NCBI RefSeq assembly: GCF_001949145.1
Contig: NW_019091548.1
Coordinates: forward strand, 254,157 to 272,978
Length of the DNA: 18,822 nt
Reading direction: 5' to 3'
DNA from: Acanthaster planci
Taxonomy: Eukaryota > Echinodermata > Asteroidea > Valvatida > Acanthasteridae
The stretch's first letter is position 1. Each line of letters opens with the position of its first letter. The notes beneath the pieces were generated by a model that was given only the letters and a program-made list of their open reading frames with translations, searched no databases and had not been told where the DNA came from. The translations under genes and the position numbers were made by a program. Positions 1-7,539 of this stretch are shown here, in pieces.

Positions 1-761
1 ACTACTTGGTATCACTGGTACGCGTGATGACGTTGAGAATTTCTCAGCATTTGCGGATGCTTTTCACCCGGCACTGCACATGCGCACTGTGCACCAGATT
101 TGTATCTGATGTGTCTGTAATGACAGGCCATCTATTAAGGAGGTCCACTTAATTTATTAGTTTAAGGACGCCAAGGCGAAGGAAGACGGGCAGGAAGAGT
201 CCACATGTAACTGTCTCAATTATGCAGAGTTTTATTTACATGTCAACTTTGGGGGGTCAAATATCTAGTTAATTACAATTCAAATCCTTTATTCCTAAAA
301 TTCCTATAATTCCCCAAATCCCTAAAATTACCCTGAATGCCAGGCAAGTGTGTGACAGTGGACTTGGCCTTCCAGACAGCACTTAATAATGAATAGTGTG
401 TGGAGTGAAGATCGAAATCCTAGTGTAAATCTTACTAGTCGTTACACAGACAGGCTAAGTGCAATGTGTAGTGAACAATATCACATGTACACGCTTCACG
501 TGAAACTTTTACAATCAAGACGTTGAATTTTCACTCCAAAATCACTCATTCCGCGTTCTGCTATGACCCCAATAATCTTCAAGTCGGGTCACATACGATG
601 GAATCATAGATTGCGAAGGTGAAAAGACTGCAAATCAGCTATTACAATGCAAAAAGCTAGTTTTCATGGTAACAGGTTAATCTTAAGATACTCTGTGGTG
701 CCCACATTGGAAAGCATTATAATTATTACTTGCACGCCCACCGCACTTCCGTCGCCGGAAT
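1..761. other. Region without recognisable gene
   Basis: No long open frame with protein-like composition is visible on either strand. The stretch is mixed in composition, with AT-rich patches around 230-320, and contains no clear tandem repeat, tRNA-like fold or transposon terminus. It precedes the truncated Penelope-like ORF. It could be old host intergenic DNA or unrecognisable 5' sequence of that element; the reverse transcriptase catalytic motifs expected about 100-150 residues upstream of the preserved part were not found here. Confidence 0.5.
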
Positions 762-1857
762 TTGTTATACATTTCTAACGGGCTGGGCGGCGTGCCAAAT
801 AAGCTATGGTGCCCCCAAAACACGCTTCCCTACATGTCACAACACTCTGTTACCTTCCTCGACGTGCGCGTCCAGATCTGTGCGCGGAAATTTGGCACAA
901 CCATGCATTATATACGAACCCACAGATTCCCACAGCTACCTGCAATACCAATCGTCTCACCCCCTCAAGTGTAAGAACTCCATCCCCTACTCTCAGTTTC
1001 TTCGACTGCGTAGGATTTGTAGTAACGATGCTGAGTTCTCTGCGCGTAGGAAGGAAATGCTAGATTTCTTTCATCAGTGCGGTTACCCTCCGGCTATCAC
1101 AGACGCTGCCTTCAACGCCGTATCTTTAATCTCGCGCGAAACGGCTCTGAAACCAACCGGGGCCAAGCAACGTGATCGCGTCCCCCTCGTACTCACATAC
1201 CACCCTCGGAACATCCTGGTACGTAATGTTCTTCTCTAACATTTTCGTACACTCGGTAATGAGGCGGCCACAGCTTCCATTTTCGCTGAACCCCCGATTT
1301 GCGCGTTTAGGAGAGATCGTTCTGTCGAGGGCATGGTTGTACGTTCGCGGTTGGATTCCGTCTCACCGTCAAAAGCAGGCAGCAATTCCCCTTGTCAGTG
1401 CCCCAGATGTAACACCTGCCCCTACATAGGTAACAGCTTGTCGGTCGTCGGCCCCTGCGGTAGCTACAGAATACGCGGGGATCATACATGCATTAGTAGT
1501 AACGTGGTTTATTGCATTACATGTCGTCGCTGTGGTAAACTGTACTTCGGAGAGACCAAGCGTCGCCTTGGTGACCGCTTCGCAGAACACTTGCGCGGAG
1601 TGCACCAACAAACACCTGGTCTCACTGTTGCGCAGCACTTTTGCGCGCCGCCACATTCCCTCGGTAACGTGAGCGTCTGCATTCTGCGGAAAGCGTCATC
1701 CGATGTACAGCGTAAGGAACTGGAGGAGCGTCATTTTCGAACTTGGAACGCTGCATCCAGGGGGAATGAACGTGGATTTTTCCGCGTTCATTCTGCTTGC
1801 CCTGAAGAAGGTACTCAGTTACTGAAACTTCGGCAATCATATATTTCAGAGCACTGA
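762..1857 (+). pseudogene. Penelope-like retroelement, 3' part of RT plus GIY-YIG endonuclease (broken)
   Basis: Penelope-like elements encode one protein with a reverse transcriptase and a C-terminal GIY-YIG endonuclease. The frame at 762-912 carries VTFLDVRV, the conserved block near the end of the RT region. The reading then moves to another frame (around 905-915), which carries the family hallmark IPYSQFLRLRRICS (near 985-1020). This frame continues through a single in-frame TAA (1237-1239), a zinc-like cysteine cluster (CPRCNTC, near 1400), and the endonuclease core VVYCITCRRCGKLYFGETKRR with RFAEH following (about 1505-1590). It ends at TGA 1855-1857. The RT catalytic palm and fingers are missing upstream, so the copy is 5'-truncated, as is common for retroelements. 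Only one frameshift and one stop are seen, so it may be younger than the Polinton to the right. Assignment to Penelope-like elements is firm; the subfamily is not determined. Confidence 0.88.
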
Positions 1858-2048
1858 TTTAATCTTATATTCTTGTCGATTTTAACAAGTACCCAGTTCG
1901 TAAGTGACTTCGTCACAAAGGCAGACGCGCCACGATTTGCAGGCTCCCATTGGATGATCGCTGAAGTTGGGCGTTAACTTCCAGTTCCATGGTTCCACTT
2001 CAATGGCAATCAATGCATGTAACCCTGTGTGCAGTGCACGTGTGCAGT
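1858..2048 (+). other. Probable 3' untranslated tail of the Penelope-like element
   Basis: Non-coding sequence directly after the endonuclease stop codon. A small perfect hairpin, GTGAC-TTC-GTCAC, lies at 1904-1916. No poly-A tail or target-site duplication marks the end of the element. A hammerhead ribozyme core (CTGATGA followed by GAAA), reported in many Penelope-like elements, was looked for by eye and not found. Confidence 0.3.
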
Positions 2049-2143
2049 GGGCGTGGTTTAAACTGAAGTGACGTCATACTTACGAACCGGATAGGCAACC
2101 GGATAGGCAACAGCATAAAAGATGGATGGCAGCTCGTTCATTG
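2049..2143 (+). promoter_or_regulatory. Candidate RNA polymerase II core promoter with CRE
   Basis: Several motifs are correctly spaced on the plus strand. GGGCGTGG (2049-2056) resembles a GC or CACC box. TGACGTCA (2069-2076) is a perfect CREB/ATF palindrome. CATAAAAGA (2114-2122) is TATA-like. TTCATTGC has an initiator-like A at 2140, about 25 bp after the TATA-like motif starts. Nothing recognisable is transcribed to the right. Penelope-like elements often lie in tandem, so a promoter downstream of the ORF could serve the next copy; this is inference. Chance co-occurrence is possible. Confidence 0.35.
2085..2108 (+). repeat. 12-bp tandem duplication
   Basis: The unit AACCGGATAGGC occurs twice back to back, at 2085-2096 and 2097-2108, without mismatch. 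It lies between the CRE palindrome and the TATA-like motif of the candidate promoter, so its presence changes the spacing between them. It may be simple replication slippage. Confidence 0.8.
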
Positions 2144-3895
2144 CTCCCTGTGCGTAACGCACTTAATACACTCTTCCGTATAAGAGGCGGGACAGCCTTT
2201 GGTCACAAATCACGTGATCTGATTGTTTTTCTAATGCTTTCTAAGCCGAGTCCCCGTGACTTCTCCTGAATCCTCGTGCCGCTACTTTTGGAGGGGGGGT
2301 TCAATCTTGGGATCACTCTGGGCAGTCACTGAAGCCAGCCTGAAACATCCCCTGTCCAATATCTTAGCATGTGTTTGCATACACAGTCGCCACTGCACAC
2401 GGTTGTGAAGAAAATACCCCTCCCCTATTGCACTAATGAATCGGGCCAGTGAATTTAGACCAATGAGATACTGTTTGGGATCATCAGCGTGTCTGGAGCT
2501 GCATTACTGACGCCACAACAGATATTTTATTATTGCCCATGGTCTGACCTTGTTATTATCAGGCCGGGCGGGCCTGGCAGCACTAAGCTGAGACCATCTT
2601 GTGACCTGTTGAGACATGTGAGAGCGGTTTGGCGGGAAAAAAACAGAATGACCAAAAACACATCCTGTGGTGCCTTTTGCCATCCGTTAGCTTGTGTTGT
2701 CATCAGAAAAAAGCGTGAAAATGTCATTTATGAGTTCAAAAAACGTGCAAAGTGCCCCCTCACCTCAATACGAGCCACGCCCCCAAATAGGACCTCCCCC
2801 CCTCAAATGCAATTACAGCCTGCCTGAGAGGGTTTCCATCGGATCTGTTCAGAAAGAATTAGGAGAATGTAATTTACGAGTCCCTTTTACTGCAAAATAT
2901 GTGTGACCAAAGCATGACCTGGGTACCACATTAATGTTTTTCGAAGAAATGTCTCACACACGCTGTGGTCCCAAAATAAGTTCACGGTTTGGCTCACTGG
3001 TACTGCTGTTTTGGTTTTTTTTTTCAAATTTTGCAACTGCATTGTTTTGAATCTACACGGGCCATATTAAGTTCTAAAAAAAGGATTTTGTCATCATCGA
3101 AAAAATGCCTTCGTAGAATGTTACTGCGTGAATTCTTCAACTGTGCGTAAATCCCCTCTACCGAGGGGTAAATGATTTGTGCACAATTTTTACTCTTACG
3201 CCGATCTGGTGGTCTACGGGTTCATATGTCTGTGATAATTTCAACAGGACAGAGGCTATGTTTAAACGCCAGCCTTGTCGCATTGGATTCGCTCTGATTT
3301 TCAGTTGAACCAAAGGGCAGTTATTTTGCGACTTACACACTTCGAGGAAGTCGGGGATGTTTTGGGATCAACGTAACTCCTTTTTACTGCATCAATAAAG
3401 AGTGCTTAGAGAGCCCACATAATCCAGCAATGCTGAGGGAACAGTCTTTGCCCTGTGACATGATTTCTTCCATTCAGTCCAAATGCCAGACGGTCTGTAA
3501 TTATGTGTGAGATCACCCAGATGACTGCAGTCAACAGAGAGAACTAATATGACATCGATCGATCAAGTTGTGTTTAAGGGGCAAATTAGCGAAAGAATTT
3601 CGGGCAGTGGCACATGATGGGGCAAGTTGCCTCCCTAGATACCTACAGACAAGTGGATTTTTTTTCACAAGCGCCAATACATGTGTACTTTCGAAGCCAA
3701 TAATATGACAAGGTTCCCAAGACGTTTTGCTGCTGGCAGTTCCTGCACGTAGGTGATAGCACCCCTATTACGGCGGTAGGTTACTCGCACAACAACGTCT
3801 TTTCGAAAACTCGGCCTCTTTCTATTTCGGGTAGTGCCCTAGTTTTGACCCTCTGTTCCCGACTTTGAAGTTGTCAGCCCTATCGTAAGTCTACA
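2144..3895. other. Long non-coding stretch
   Basis: Short open frames (the longest about 110 codons near 2489-2827) show low-complexity or stop-adjacent composition and no recognisable motif, so none is called as a gene. A 6-bp perfect hairpin, CCCCTC-TACC-GAGGGG, occurs at 3153-3168. T-rich runs occur at about 3017-3026 and 3657-3666. No transposon ends are evident. Confidence 0.5.
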
Positions 3896-3925
3896 GTGGC
3901 TCACAACTGTCACGGCAAAAGCAAA
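3896..3925 (+). repeat. Left arm of a 30-bp inverted repeat
   Basis: The arm begins GTGGCTCACAACTGTCAC and continues into GGCAAAAGCAAA. Its reverse complement recurs at 5642-5671 with two transition differences. The inner end of the arm runs straight into the minisatellite, whose repeat unit contains the same GGCAAAAGCAAA string. The pair could be terminal inverted repeats of a non-autonomous DNA transposon about 1.78 kb long. No flanking target-site duplication was confirmed. Confidence 0.7.
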
Positions 3926-4370
3926 CTGCCGCGGCCAAAGCAACAGCGACGCGGCAAAAGGAAAAGTGCCACGGCAAAAGCAAAAGTGCCACGACAAAAA
4001 CAAAACAAAACAAAACAAAACAAAAGCGCCACTGCAAAAGCAAAAGCGCCACTGCAAAAGCAAAAGCACCACTGCAAAAGCAAAAACGCCACTGCAAAAG
4101 CAAAAGCACCACTGCAAAAGCAAAAGCGCCACTTCAAAAGCAAAAGTGCCACTGCAAAAGCAAAAGTGCCACTGAACTGAAAAGCAAAAGCGCCACTGCA
4201 AAAGCAAAAGCGCCTCGGCAAAAGCAAAAGTGCCACTGCACTGAAAAGCAAAAGCGCCACTGCAAAAGCAAAAGCGCCTCGGCAAAAGCAAAAGTGCCAT
4301 TGCACTGAAAAGCAAAAGCGCCACTGCAAAAGCGCCTCGGCAAAAGCAAAAGTGCCACTGCAAAAGCAAA
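3913..4370 (+). repeat. CAAAAGCAAAAGCGCCACTG minisatellite with higher-order structure
   Basis: The array has a unit of about 18-20 bp alternating AAAAGCAAAA with GYGCC plus ACTGC or TCGGC. Near 3995-4025 it passes through a CAAAA pentamer run. From 4166 it has a higher-order period of 64 bp: copies start at 4166, 4230 and 4294, the last shortened by 6 bp so that the next begins at 4352. Because the unit lacks stops in several minus-strand frames, long leucine/phenylalanine/cysteine-rich open frames appear there. These are artefacts of the repeat and are not annotated as genes. Confidence 0.95.
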
Positions 4371-4599
4371 TCACACTGGCTTGGTTCCGGTGGGAATGAA
4401 TGTCGATCCTGGCCTACATACTCGGACACACAAACAGGAAACGTTAGTATCAAGGATGGAATCCTGCGAACACGTCTTTATAACTAACATTTAAAAAATC
4501 TGATGGGCCTAATAGCGCCCCCAGGACAATTTCTGGGTCCGGCCCTGATACATGCATGTACCACCTAAAAGGCCGATTTGGTCGTAGATATGGACTACT
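4371..4599. other. Spacer with a transposon-end-like motif
   Basis: Unique sequence between the minisatellite and the tandem duplication. On the minus strand CAGGGCCGG starts at 4547, resembling the termini of some hAT-type DNA transposons. The palindrome TACATGCATGTA lies beside it at 4549-4560. No partner terminus was found, so an element cannot be delimited. Confidence 0.25.
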
Positions 4600-4950
4600 A
4601 CTATGTGCACACAGTGTGGTGAAAACAGCACTTGCTTGCCACAATATCATAACGTGAAATAGCGTGGAAAAGCTGGAATCATAGAGCAAATCATGAAATG
4701 AATTAAAAACAAAAACTGCAAATACAGACAAACGAGCCCTTTCGTCGCCGAGCTCCAGATACGGAGTTTTAAAACTATGTGCACACAGTGTGGTGAAAAC
4801 AGCACTTGCTTGCCACAATATCATAACGTGAAATAGAGTGGAAAAGCTGGAATCATAGAGCAAATCATGAAATGAATTAAAAACAAAAACTGCAAATACA
4901 GACAAACGAGCCCTTTCGTCGCCGAGCTCCAGATACGGAGTTTTAAAACT
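4600..4950 (+). repeat. 174-bp tandem duplication
   Basis: Two copies of a 174-bp unit lie head to tail (4600-4773 and 4774-4947, with the match running to 4950). They differ by one substitution, C at 4663 against A at 4837. The near identity points to recent duplication compared with the decayed surroundings. The unit has no recognisable coding content; a minus-strand frame running through both copies (near 4450-4905) is open only because 174 is divisible by three. Confidence 0.95.
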
Positions 4951-5641
4951 CCCACTCTCTACTAAAAACCGTAATCATGGGCCCACTGGCAATGTGTTGA
5001 CAAGTGTTACCCACCCATTATTGTGGCCTTGCATGAGATCAGTATTGACTTCCTAGTTACATGTAAGTACCGTACAGTACTTTTAAATCTAAGAAAATGT
5101 TACTTATACATTCTAAGAAGCTCATGCACATAATTTTATGCATGTATCACCACCAATGTAAAACTGACATCGACCGAAATTTCTCTCCAAGCTGGTCGCA
5201 AAAACCTATCCCACCGAAGAGTGAGCCATATTGCGTATACGCGGGAGTAGTCAGCGAACAGACCTCGTCCATGAAGCTTTACAAAACCATACAGTAAAAG
5301 AAGACTGGGGAGAGGTCGTGTTGATGTTGATGACAAATCTCACCCCTTCCCTTTTATAAATTTCGGAAGCACGGCAGCAGTCTTCTTGGAATAATAAAAC
5401 CCCTCTTGTTAACAAAAGGATAATATCGTCCGATTATTCCTCGAACTTTATTTGCGTAGACCGGTTTCCCTTACAATTTTCTTAGCCATAGAAACACTTC
5501 TTTTAAGAAAACAGTCTAGAAAAAAATAATAACAAAATTCATGGTTGTGGCCTAACTCCCCTCCACCGAACTTAACACTTAGAGTTTACATGTAGGATTA
5601 TGCCCCTTCCCGATATATGAATTTGCACTTGCTGCGGCGCT
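4951..5641. other. Non-coding segment inside the inverted-repeat pair
   Basis: Only short open frames are present, none with protein-like composition. The segment lies between the tandem duplication and the right inverted-repeat arm. If the arms are terminal inverted repeats, this is the interior of a non-autonomous element. Confidence 0.4.
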
Positions 5642-5671
5642 TTTGCTTTTGCCATGACAGTTGTGGGCCAC
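5642..5671 (-). repeat. Right arm of the 30-bp inverted repeat
   Basis: Read on the minus strand from 5671 this begins GTGGCCCACAACTGTCAT and continues GGCAAAAGCAAA. It matches 28 of 30 positions of the left arm at 3896-3925; both differences are T/C transitions. On the inner side it continues as AAGCGCCGCA, again resembling the minisatellite unit. Confidence 0.7.
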
Positions 5672-6000
5672 CATATAAGTCAGATAGCACTACCTATTTT
5701 TGGAGCGAGTACTCACGGTGGCCCACGGAGTAGTACATATTTTGACAGTTCTAGACCAGCATTTTCCTCCTATACTTACCCGACTAAAACAAGTGAAACC
5801 CCCAAAATAAAATGGGTAATCCCCCCAAATGAAAGGAAACCCCCCCAAAAAAATTAACTCAACCAACTCCCCTAGGTACCCGACCCCCCTCAACCCATCA
5901 AAAATCTCACACCAACCGCGTCACGCATCAACTCACAACCCAAAATCTTGTTGCGCATCAATTCCCTCGCTTTACTTGTGGTTGCTGGGATGAATATATG
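5672..6000. other. C-rich non-coding flank
   Basis: There is no gene. C runs of three to seven bases recur between about 5798 and 5896, separated by A-rich words, giving G runs on the minus strand. The sequence becomes strongly AT-rich at about 5990, which is where the Polinton-type material begins; the exact junction is not visible. Confidence 0.4.
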
Positions 6001-6054
6001 TATTAATACCACTTTAAAAAATGACATTTAAAAAATAAAGTCTATTAATACCAC
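6001..6054 (+). repeat. Paired direct repeats just upstream of a viral-type ORF
   Basis: TATTAATACCAC occurs at 6001-6012 and 6043-6054. Between them TTTAAAAAAT occurs twice (6013-6022 and 6028-6037). The second 12-mer ends 4 bp before the ATG of the cysteine-rich ORF at 6059. This could be a promoter array or part of an eroded Polinton terminus. Confidence 0.55.
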
Positions 6055-6058
6055 AAGA

Positions 6059-6383
6059 ATGTTAGTGACTCAAGGAACCAAATGTTGCCAACGATGTCAT
6101 CAATGTAAACCAATTACTGAATTGAAACAGATAATAAAAACAAAGAATGATGTTAAATATTGCAATGGTTGTAAAGAAAAAATCAACAAGTGGCAAAAGT
6201 GTGAACACAGAGAAGACAGATATAAATGTCCAGAGTGTCGCCCCGTTTGTCCACACGATAATACAAAACTAACGTGACGTTTGTCACAAAGCTCTGTTTC
6301 GTGATCATGGAAAATGTAAGTCCAACTGTTATCAATGTATACACGAATTTAAGCGAAATATTTTTAATGTGCAATTGCCTTAA
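6059..6383 (+). pseudogene. Cysteine-rich zinc-binding protein (frameshifted), Polinton-associated
   Basis: The ATG at 6059 opens 72 codons ending at TGA 6275-6277; the reading resumes in the third frame and ends at TAA 6381-6383. Cysteine pairs recur throughout: CCQRCHQC near the N-terminus, YCNGC, KCEHREDRYKCPEC, VCPH, and after the frameshift VCH and CKSNCYQC. The pattern CxH...RYxCxxC resembles the repeated zinc ribbons of proteins in large DNA viruses and some Polinton-like elements, which are thought to bind nucleic acid. A further Cys-bearing open stretch (6386-6467) may be its tail in yet another frame. Its position at the left of the Polinton block and the AT-rich codon use fit the element. 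No specific function can be assigned. Confidence 0.55.
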
Positions 6384-6927
6384 ACAAACGGTACTTTATT
6401 AGAAACGATGGTAAACAAGAGGTATATTGTAACAGATTGTCCCAAATCGCTCAATCAAAATTTTGATGAAATGATCTCGTTACGGAAGAGCCTGTAATGA
6501 GAAATAATTTTTAATTCAATTATATTTTATCGATACAATAACGCAAAAATATAACCTTATAATTACGATGCCCAAAACAATATCTTATGGTATTTAACCC
6601 ACCTATAAATTTGGAAGCTTGCAAAAGCCATCGGATATTAAAGGCTATCAAATATGTTATTACTTGGACGAAAAAATAAACGTTTTACATGAGATTAATT
6701 ATCAAGCGTACAAATTTATTGAGACACAATCTAAAAAAATCAAACTACAATTCCACGCGTTACATTAAATGCATACAAAGCGAGCAAAAATAAAATGATA
6801 GAAAATACGATAAAACCCATTCAGAAGCGCATGTATGTCAAATTACCTAAAAAAAAATTAAGGGTGGAGACACTGAAATTCTTACTCCCATGATGGTAGA
6901 TAAATGAGAATTTGATCAAGTGATTAA
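6384..6927. other. AT-rich decayed Polinton sequence
   Basis: Very AT-rich. Stop-broken frames read like degraded protein, for example a stretch from about 6568 to 6770 with two in-frame stops and lysine-rich composition. No family motif was recognised. The integrase usually carried by Polintons was looked for (HHCC zinc finger, DD35E spacing) and not seen. Confidence 0.35.
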
Positions 6928-7098
6928 TTTAGAACAATATCAAATGTAAAATGTCTTATCAAATCGTTTATTAGTGTCGATGACATTTATTATGGGTCGC
7001 ATGGTGCAAGGCCTTATGGAGCTAGCGTTAGATATGAAGTAGCATGGACCCATTTAGAAAAAGAAGAAGAAAGCTTTATTTCAAAACAAAAATTTTGA
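6928..7098 (+). pseudogene. Unassigned open fragment within the Polinton block
   Basis: One frame is open from 6928 to TGA 7096-7098. It contains the protein-like segment SFISVDDIYYGSHGARPYG followed by an acidic/lysine-rich end. There is no start codon in frame, and the sequence on either side reads as stops, so it looks like a surviving exon-sized piece of a decayed gene. The family is not recognised. It lies upstream of pPolB on the same strand. Confidence 0.35.
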
Positions 7099-7213
7099 CA
7101 GCGACAGTGACGAAGAAGATGAATTACTACGTTAACTTACTTAAGGAAACTTTAAAAATTGCTTTTCCATACATATTAGTACGGAAAAGTGAAAATATCT
7201 TAAATAAAAAGTA

Positions 7214-7313
7214 TATAATAAAGTAAAATAAAAAATGAATAAAATTTTAACACCATACATGTATAATAAAGTAGAGAGAATATAGATGACCAAAATTTTG
7301 ATACCGTACATGT
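7214..7313 (+). promoter_or_regulatory. Repeated AT-rich putative promoter upstream of pPolB
   Basis: TATAATAAA occurs at 7214-7222 and 7262-7270. A 22-bp word, AAAATTTTAACACCATACATGT, is at 7241-7262 and is repeated at 7292-7313 with three transitions. The first coding remnant of pPolB follows within about 250 bp. TATAATAAA recurs at other intergenic spots of the element (10194 and 11104), which suggests a shared TATA-like promoter or poly-A-related signal. In such AT-rich DNA chance occurrence cannot be excluded. Confidence 0.35.
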
Positions 7314-7539
7314 TGCGATCGTGTTCGCTGGACAGTCTCAAGCAATACATTTCAAAGTAGATTTACCACCACCCAGAAAAGTCGACATTTAAAAAAAAAA
7401 AAACTATGTCAAAGAGATTCAAGATCACCTCAAAGATTACACAAACATCACGAGACGTAAAAAGAACACCTCAAACGACTCGTTGAAACACAACATTTAA
7501 AGGTCACGGCCACAGGACGCAACGGACAGATCACAAGAC

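Noticed and set aside
1858-2048. Hammerhead ribozyme in the Penelope-like tail
   Set aside because: No CTGATGA core with a following GAAA and flanking helices was found on either strand in this part.
2489-2827. 112-codon plus-strand frame
   Set aside because: Composition is random-looking, with no recognisable motif, and overlapping frames are equally open.
3839-4453. Long minus-strand open frames rich in Leu, Phe and Cys, and lysine-rich plus-strand frames
   Set aside because: They follow the minisatellite unit, occur in several frames at once and have no start, domain or context; they are a by-product of a repeat lacking stop codons.
4539-4560. hAT-type transposon terminus CAGGGCCGG beside a palindrome
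   Set aside because: No matching inverted end or target duplication was found within the window; the motif alone is too short.
4450-4905. 151-codon minus-strand frame with an internally repeated protein sequence
   Set aside because: The repetition is simply the 174-bp tandem duplication, whose length is a multiple of three; no motif or codon bias supports a gene.
5798-5896. C-rich runs as a possible quadruplex or i-motif on the minus strand
   Set aside because: G runs are separated by long irregular loops; nothing beyond composition supports a structured element.
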